Source of the DNA: Bacillota bacterium
GTDB lineage: Bacteria > Bacillota > Clostridia > DSM-8532
Assembly (NCBI GenBank): GCA_023440865.1
Contig: JAEXRM010000103.1
Coordinates: 1-26,790 of the forward strand
DNA length: 26,790 nucleotides
Direction: 5' to 3'
Shown: piece by piece, positions 22,372 through 26,790 of the stretch
Layout: every line of letters begins with the position of its first letter
Numbering within the stretch: the first letter of the stretch is position 1
Made by a program: the position numbers and the translations under genes
The notes under the pieces: generated by a model
Told to the model about the DNA's origin: nothing
The model's input: only the letters and a program-made list of their open reading frames with translations
The model's database searches: none

Positions 22372-22749
22372 TCACTCGCCGACATGTGCGAGCCCCAGGG
22401 CGAAGATCGAGCGGACATGGTCGTCGTCGAGCGCATAATACACAACCTTGCCGTCCTTGCGGTACCGGACCAGCCGGGCCTGCTTGAGCACCCGCAGCTG
22501 ATGGGAGATCGAGGACTGCGTCATGCCAAGCAGCGCCGCGATGTCGCACACGCACAGCTCCGACTCCGCCAGGGCGCAGAGAATGCGGATGCGCGTCGTG
22601 TCACCGAACACCTTGAACAGCTCCGCCACATCATACAGGCTTTCCTCGTCCGGCATGGCGCCGCGCACCCTGTCGATCGCCTCGCGGTGAAGCACCACCT
22701 GGCCGCAGGTGGCATCCTCCCCTGTCAGTCGTCCCATCCCGTTTGCCAT
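22372..22749 (-). CDS. ArsR/SmtB family metal sensor, CadC-like
   Basis: The 125-residue winged-helix repressor aligns with CadC. FKVFGDTTRIRILCAL is the start of the DNA-binding domain and SSISHQLRVLKQARLV the recognition helix, followed by wing RKDGKVVYYAL. Two metal sites appear complete. The alpha-3 site has Cys66 and Cys68 (ELCVCDIA) plus N-terminal Cys15. The alpha-5 site has Asp110, His111, His122 and Glu125 at the C-terminus (DDDHVRSI, LAHVGE). Such proteins leave the operator when Cd, Pb or Zn binds. GGAGG 7 nt upstream supports ATG 22749 over an upstream in-frame ATG at 22809. It is the first gene of a two-gene unit with the P1B ATPase. Confidence 0.95.
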   Translation of the reverse strand: MANGMGRLTGEDATCGQVVLHREAIDRVRGAMPDEESLYDVAELFKVFGDTTRIRILCALAESELCVCDIAALLGMTQSSISHQLRVLKQARLVRYRKDGKVVYYALDDDHVRSIFALGLAHVGE

Positions 22750-22810
22750 GGTCTCGCCTCCCCGGCCTGTCGCGGCTTTCTGCCACGGTTCCGTTGCATC
22801 ATTGATCATA

Positions 22811-22858
22811 TGAGCACATGTTCATGTATAGCATACACCGATGCAGATGATGCGTCAA
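22811..22858 (-). promoter_or_regulatory. Promoter and ArsR-type operator of the metal-efflux operon
   Basis: Read leftward, TTGACG (22853-22858) and TATGCT (22830-22835) are spaced by 17 nt. An imperfect palindrome, TGAGCA-CA-TGTTCA (22811-22824), covers the predicted start site near 22823. Its TGTTCA half matches the TGAACA half-site typical of SmtB/ArsR operators. Binding there would block transcription. Confidence 0.8.
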
Positions 22859-22924
22859 CAGGCAGCACAAGCAATAGAAGCGACATGCCGGTGCTGCGGG
22901 CGTGATTCGGCCTGATCGCCGGGA

Positions 22925-25531
22925 TCAACCCTGAGAAGAACCGCACCAGTGTGACAATGTCTGTGCCAGCACCTGCGGTTTGACGGGCTTGATCAGGAAG
23001 TCGTCCATCCCGGCCTCGAAACAGGCCTCCCGCTCGCCGGGCATGGCGTTGGCTGTCAACGCGATGATGGGCACGCGCGTTCCGCCATGCTCGAGCGTGC
23101 GGATGAAACGGGTCGCCTCAAGGCCGTCCATGACCGGCATCTGGATATCCATCAGCACGATGTCGCACGGCGTCGAACCAAACAGGTCGACCGCCTCCAG
23201 GCCGTTCTCCGCCGCCTGCACCACACAGCCCGCCTTTTCGAGCAACGTGACCATGAGATTTCGATTGGCGAGCGTATCCTCCACCAGCAACACACGGCAA
23301 CCCGAACGCACGGCGGGCCGCGTGCCTGTTCTCGCGCCATGGGTCGAATCCGTGCCGTTCGGCGTATCCGTGCCGTTCGGCGTATCCGTGCCGCGCGTCG
23401 AAACCGTGCCGTTCGGCGTATCCGTGCCGTTCGGCGTATCCGTGCCGCGCGTCGTATCCGTGCCGTTCGGCGTACTCGTACCGTTCGGCGTATCCGTTCC
23501 GTGCGCCTCCTGCTCGCGGTGCGCATCGAGAACCGCGGCGTATGGCGCATCCGGCGAAGCGGCGAGAGCGGCAAGTCCGACCGGCTCCACATCGGTCCGT
23601 TGTCCCTGCCGGACGACAAAAACACGTTCCCTGCATGGCGGCGTCTCATCCGTCCGCACATCGGAAGGTTCCATGACCAGCAGGGGCAGAATGAGCGTGA
23701 ACGTCGACCCGATCCCCGGCCAGCTTTCGAGCCGTACGGCTCCTCCCATCGCCTCCGCGAGCTTGCGGGTGATGGGCAAACCAAGGCCGCTGCCGCCATA
23801 CTTGCGGGCCGTGTCGCGATCAGCCTGCGTGAACGGCTCGAAGAGGCGTTCAATCTGATCCTCCGCTATGCCGGGTCCTGTATCCTGCACATCAAGTGCC
23901 AGCCAGCACATGCGACCGTTCACACGGGCGTCGCCTGAAACCGGGCGGACGGATTCCTGTGGCATTTCCCTGGCGAGGGCATCGCGCAGTGCCAGGCGGA
24001 TGAATCCGGCTTCGGTGAACTTGGCGGCATTGCCAAGCAGGTTCAGCAGCATCTGCCGCACCCGGCCCCGGTCTCCCCTCACATGCACGCAGTTCGTCCG
24101 GATGTCCACAGTCAGATCCAGCGGCTTGCCCAGCAGGCGGACGGAAACCATCGAGGCGCATTCCTCCATCAATGTATCCAGCTGGAACGGGGCATCAACA
24201 AGCTCCATCCGTCCCGCCTCGATGCGGGAAAGATCAAGCATCTCGTTGACAAGGCCGAGCAAAGCGTCGGCCGCCGTGCCGATCTCGCGGGCATGCCTCC
24301 CCTGTTCCCTGTCCAGCGGCGTTTCCTCCAGCAGGGCCAGGTATCCGGTGATGGCGATCAGCGGTGTGCGCATCTCATGCGACATGTTTGTCAGAAAAAC
24401 GCTCTTTTGCCTGTTGGCCTTGTCTGCCTCCCGCCGCGCCGCCTCCGCGACCCCATGCTCCTGCTCGGCCCGCGCTTTCTCCGCCTGCAGCTGCATTTCG
24501 TACCGTTTTCTGAGGGAGATGTCCCGAAAGGTCAGCAGCATGCCCTCCCTCTTGCCGGTGCGTCCCAGCAGGTCGGAACGGCGCAGCTCGAGCCATCGGT
24601 CCGCATTCATCGGCAGCGCGACGGCCTCTTCCGCCGCAGGGTTGCCGACGGCCGAGGCTGGCAGCCAGGGGAGCGCCTCATGCGGTTCCTTGCCCTGCCA
24701 TGCGCGCCATTCCCTTCCCAGCATGAACCAGGCGAGCGCCGTGGCATTCATGTCCGCGATGCGCCCATTCCGGTCCAGGATGAGCACCGCATCGGCCAGG
24801 CTGTCAAACAGGCGGTCCCGGGCGACGGGCAGCAGGTCGAACATGCGGAACCGCATGATGCCGATGGCAAACGCCAGGCCGGACACGATGAAGAGAATCG
24901 GTGTCGTGTCCAGCGAGGGCCATGGTGTCAGGCCCGTAAAGTACAGCATGTTGCCGACCAGCGGCACGATGGCCGCGACCGTCATCAGCACGCCCTGCCA
25001 GCGCTGCATGCCGCGCTCGCGCAGCGCCGTCCGCGTCAGAAGGAACGTGGCGTAGATGATGGTGCCGTAGGAGATGGCCGCATAGACGTTCAGGGCGGGA
25101 CCATGCCCGTAGATCAGCCGGTTTCCCGTCGCGTCCGGATCGATCGTGAAGGACGGCCAGACGGCGCCATGCCATTCATTGGTGAAGACGGCCGCAAGGA
25201 TGCCGATCGCGGGAACCAGCACCAGCAGCTTGTGCCACGTCCGGACTTCCGCATCCCGTCCCCGGTATTGCACGGAGAATGTCAGCCACAGTGTGACGGT
25301 GAGGACGATGCCAACATACGAGAACTTCGACAGGAGAATCTTGACCGGAATGTCGGTCATTGCGAGCTCGCATCCATTGATGAAGGCCCAGCCGGCAAGG
25401 GATGCCATGAGCAGGCACAGCGTCCTGAGGCCGTACTGGTTCTTCCGGTTGGAGAGGTAGAGCACGACGCCGAGTGCGATCACGGCCGCCACGAAATTGA
25501 TCAGGACGGGGAGATCCAGGTTCAGGTCCAT
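22925..25531 (-). CDS. Hybrid sensor histidine kinase with 7-helix N-terminus and repeat-containing linker
   Basis: The 868-residue protein starts with a seven-helix membrane sensor (about 8-228; histidine kinase N-terminal 7TM type). A PAS-like domain (about 240-340) and a coiled coil (345-375) follow. The HisKA domain has phospho-accepting His385 in NMSHEMRTP. The ATPase domain has N501, DTGPGI (550-555) and GGSGLGL (579-585). Residues 635-672 (ERVFVVRQGQ, LAALAASPDAPYAAVLDAH) resemble fragments of a receiver domain but are far too short. Nine GT-rich hexapeptides follow (678-731). A complete receiver (746-860) has Glu751/Asp752, phospho-acceptor Asp795 and Lys848. GGAGGAGG supports ATG 25531. 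It is the last gene of a phosphorelay set with a single receiver and an HPt protein. The signal is unknown. Confidence 0.93.
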   Translation of the reverse strand: MDLNLDLPVLINFVAAVIALGVVLYLSNRKNQYGLRTLCLLMASLAGWAFINGCELAMTDIPVKILLSKFSYVGIVLTVTLWLTFSVQYRGRDAEVRTWHKLLVLVPAIGILAAVFTNEWHGAVWPSFTIDPDATGNRLIYGHGPALNVYAAISYGTIIYATFLLTRTALRERGMQRWQGVLMTVAAIVPLVGNMLYFTGLTPWPSLDTTPILFIVSGLAFAIGIMRFRMFDLLPVARDRLFDSLADAVLILDRNGRIADMNATALAWFMLGREWRAWQGKEPHEALPWLPASAVGNPAAEEAVALPMNADRWLELRRSDLLGRTGKREGMLLTFRDISLRKRYEMQLQAEKARAEQEHGVAEAARREADKANRQKSVFLTNMSHEMRTPLIAITGYLALLEETPLDREQGRHAREIGTAADALLGLVNEMLDLSRIEAGRMELVDAPFQLDTLMEECASMVSVRLLGKPLDLTVDIRTNCVHVRGDRGRVRQMLLNLLGNAAKFTEAGFIRLALRDALAREMPQESVRPVSGDARVNGRMCWLALDVQDTGPGIAEDQIERLFEPFTQADRDTARKYGGSGLGLPITRKLAEAMGGAVRLESWPGIGSTFTLILPLLVMEPSDVRTDETPPCRERVFVVRQGQRTDVEPVGLAALAASPDAPYAAVLDAHREQEAHGTDTPNGTSTPNGTDTTRGTDTPNGTDTPNGTVSTRGTDTPNGTDTPNGTDSTHGARTGTRPAVRSGCRVLLVEDTLANRNLMVTLLEKAGCVVQAAENGLEAVDLFGSTPCDIVLMDIQMPVMDGLEATRFIRTLEHGGTRVPIIALTANAMPGEREACFEAGMDDFLIKPVKPQVLAQTLSHWCGSSQG
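23339..23500 (-). repeat. Nine 18-nt tandem repeats with a 54-nt higher-order period
   Basis: Read leftward the basic unit is GGC-ACG-GAT-ACG-CCG-AAC (GTDTPN). The units are GTDTPN, GTSTPN, GTDTTR; GTDTPN, GTDTPN, GTVSTR; GTDTPN, GTDTPN, GTDSTH. Every third unit ends TR or TH, so the array is three copies of a 54-nt block. It encodes the linker before the C-terminal receiver of the hybrid kinase. Confidence 0.95.
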
Positions 25532-25576
25532 GCATCCTCCTCCAGGCCCCCGGCGCAGGGCAGCGGAACCGTACGG

Positions 25577-25990
25577 TCAGGCCGTTTCGAGGACCTGGGC
25601 GATGCGTTCCACCAGCAGCGCCGCATCGATGGGCTTGACGAGATAGCTTTTCACCCCCGCCATCCGGGCGATGGCGACCTTCTCGCGGTCCGCATGCTCG
25701 GTGAGGATGACGACCGGCACGTCACGGTACTGCTCGATTTCGCGCAGCCTGCCGATGAGATCGAACCCGTTGGACTGGTTGAGGTTGAGATCCATGAGGA
25801 CGAGCTGCACCTTCTGACCGTACTCCTCCATGGCGTTGAGCATGCCGATCTCGCTGCCGGCCTCGCGCACCTGGCACCCTTCCCTCTCGAGAATGGCGCG
25901 CACCTGCTTGCGGATGGCCACCGAATCATCCACGATCAGAACGATGCGGTTCCGGATGTTGCCGGCCCGTGTCTTGCTGAGCTCTGCCAT
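25577..25990 (-). CDS. Single-domain response regulator (CheY-like receiver)
   Basis: The 137-residue protein is one receiver domain with a short N-terminal extension. Acidic pair Asp21/Asp22 (LIVDDS), phospho-acceptor Asp67 (LVLMDLNL), Thr97 (VILTEHA) and Lys119 (YLVKPI) are all present. There is no DNA-binding or enzymatic output domain, so it must act by protein contact or as a phosphate carrier or sink. It lies between the HPt gene (62-nt gap) and the hybrid kinase gene (45-nt gap) on the same strand, which points to one phosphorelay. GGAGC 6 nt upstream supports ATG 25990. Confidence 0.94.
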   Translation of the reverse strand: MAELSKTRAGNIRNRIVLIVDDSVAIRKQVRAILEREGCQVREAGSEIGMLNAMEEYGQKVQLVLMDLNLNQSNGFDLIGRLREIEQYRDVPVVILTEHADREKVAIARMAGVKSYLVKPIDAALLVERIAQVLETA

Positions 25991-26052
25991 GTACCGCTCC
26001 CCCGGGGCCCCCCGAACGGATTCGCCCCCTCATCACCCTGTGAATCGCGCAA

Positions 26053-26391
26053 TCAGGACCAACCGGAAATCTCACGAAGCGCCGCTTCGGCAGACGCGCG
26101 CAGCTCCGCCGCAAGACCGAATGCGGCCTCCAGCTCGCCCGCCTTGCAGTAACGGTCCGCGTCCGCCAGACAGGCGTGCAGAACGTCGGCGTGGTAGCTC
26201 GCGGAAGTGCCCTTCATCTTGTGCACCAGCCGCGTGAAGGCATCGCCGTCGCGCCGCGCCGCCGCCGCATCCATCTCCGCCATGTCATCGGCGAGTTCCT
26301 CGGCGAAGTAACCGTACAGTGTCGCCACCGTCTCGCCATCCAACGCCATTTCCGCAGCAAAGGCCGCACGGCCGACAATCTCCATACCCAT
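26053..26391 (-). CDS. Histidine phosphotransfer (HPt) domain protein
   Basis: The 112-residue all-helical protein carries LVHKMKGTSASYHA, the HPt motif (HxLKGxSxxxG-like), with His57 as the likely phospho-carrier. Helices at about 10-45, 50-70, 72-85 and 90-110 would form the four-helix bundle. It should pass phosphate between the hybrid kinase receiver and the stand-alone receiver encoded downstream. I chose the ATG at 26391 because GGAG lies 6 nt upstream. An in-frame ATG at 26403 has a weaker site, and upstream extensions to 26676 are Arg/Pro-rich and overlap the divergent gene. It heads the set; no clear promoter was recognised in 26392-26560. Confidence 0.85.
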   Translation of the reverse strand: MGMEIVGRAAFAAEMALDGETVATLYGYFAEELADDMAEMDAAAARRDGDAFTRLVHKMKGTSASYHADVLHACLADADRYCKAGELEAAFGLAAELRASAEAALREISGWS

Positions 26392-26569
26392 GCGCAACTC
26401 CATGCATGCCGGTTTGACCCGCAGCCATCCCGGGAACGCCCTGTATCCATTTTGCGATACCGGGCAGGAAAAGGGAAGCAGTTTTTCGCCCGGAACGGCA
26501 CGTGTCTTTTTGCGTCGAGGCCGCTCCCGCAGATGACGGGACTGGCCCGGGAAGCGGTACGCCCGCCTG

Positions 26570-26598
26570 TTGCCCATGGAACGCGCGAACTCTATAAT
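26570..26598 (+). promoter_or_regulatory. Promoter of the zinc-ribbon gene
   Basis: TTGCCC (26570-26575) is followed after 17 nt by a perfect TATAAT (26593-26598). Start would be near 26605, 45 nt before the start codon. Confidence 0.85.
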
Positions 26599-26649
26599 GG
26601 GAAGGTAGACCCGGATGCGCGGCATTCGCGGCTGGAAGGAGAATGGAGC

Positions 26650-26790
26650 ATGTTCTGTGGAAAATGCGGCAAGCAACTTCTCGACAACGCCCGATTCTGT
26701 GGTGCGTGCGGCGCTCCGGCCGGAATCGGCACCAACCCGCCCCCGGTTCCCGCAGGCGGATTCCCGGCGCCGTCCCAGGCGGGCTTCAAC
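26650..26790 (+). CDS. Zinc-ribbon protein, N-terminal part only (cut by window edge)
   Basis: The first 47 residues are visible and the frame is open at the last base. MFCGKCGKQLLDNARFCGACG is a zinc ribbon with Cys3, Cys6, Cys17 and Cys20, of the short double-CxxC type found at the N-terminus of many membrane or Pro-rich Bacillota proteins. It is followed by a Pro/Gly/Ala-rich stretch (PPPVPAGGFPAPSQAG), which often links this ribbon to a membrane or DUF domain. GGAAGGAG about 8 nt upstream supports the ATG at 26650; an ATG at 26643 is in another frame. Its main domain, and hence its function, lies outside the window. Confidence 0.85.
   Translation, partial: MFCGKCGKQLLDNARFCGACGAPAGIGTNPPPVPAGGFPAPSQAGFN

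Noticed and set aside
26392..26676. N-terminal extension of the HPt protein up to 26676
   Set aside because: The extension is Arg/Pro-rich, lacks helical pattern, and overlaps the promoter and start of the divergent zinc-ribbon gene; a Shine-Dalgarno site supports 26391.

Overview
The window looks like chromosomal DNA of a GC-rich, anaerobic Bacillota (Clostridia-type) bacterium. The evidence is strong AGGAGG-type ribosome binding sites, sigma-A-like promoters standing out as AT-rich islands, a GlpP antiterminator, a 52-residue rubredoxin, a YqhD/BDH-type alcohol dehydrogenase, a PadR-controlled ABC exporter and a CadC-type metal sensor. No phage, insertion sequence, CRISPR array or rRNA was seen. 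Coding density is high. Several starts were moved inward from the longest possible reading frame because of ribosome binding sites or domain starts. The species is not identified.

Layout. 44-2500: a leftward Fe-dependent alcohol dehydrogenase diverges from a rightward gene of unknown function. 2551-2747: a complete tRNA-Val(CAC) unit with consensus promoter and terminator. 2951-4021: an aminoglycoside-phosphotransferase-fold kinase behind a structured leader. 4072-4119: a large hairpin between convergent genes. 4181-6361: leftward HAD phosphatase, GlpP and a sugar-phosphate-isomerase-type TIM barrel. 6503-6834: a monocistronic rubredoxin gene. 6923-9926: overlapping Nudix and tex genes. 10060-14004: PadR regulator (with an AT-hook-like tail), ABC ATPase and a large FtsX-type permease. 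14014-15883: a leftward pair, a membrane di-haem flavin reductase followed by a cytochrome-b5-like lipoprotein. 16094-16552: a PII protein with an altered T-loop behind a 53-nt hairpin leader. 16576-20187: a MacAB-like tripartite set (ATPase, membrane fusion protein, permease). 20283-22858: an ArsR/CadC-type sensor and a Zn/Cd-type P1B ATPase. 22925-26391: a phosphorelay (HPt, single receiver, hybrid histidine kinase). 26650-26790: the start of a zinc-ribbon protein, cut by the window edge.

The most interesting points are four. (1) The reductase plus b5-lipoprotein pair could carry electrons from NAD(P)H across the membrane to a surface-anchored haem protein. (2) Two unrelated proteins, that lipoprotein and the hybrid kinase, both carry linkers made of 18-nt tandem repeats encoding Gly-Thr-(Glu/Asp)-Thr-x-x. 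In the kinase the repeats show a 54-nt higher-order period and follow what looks like a decayed receiver domain. (3) The PII protein keeps its ligand-binding residues but has an unrelated T-loop. (4) The PadR regulator has an AT-hook-like C-terminus, and its own promoter is a sharply AT-rich island flanked by a 7-bp direct repeat.

All assignments come from reading the sequence and recalling family motifs. No database search or structure prediction was run.
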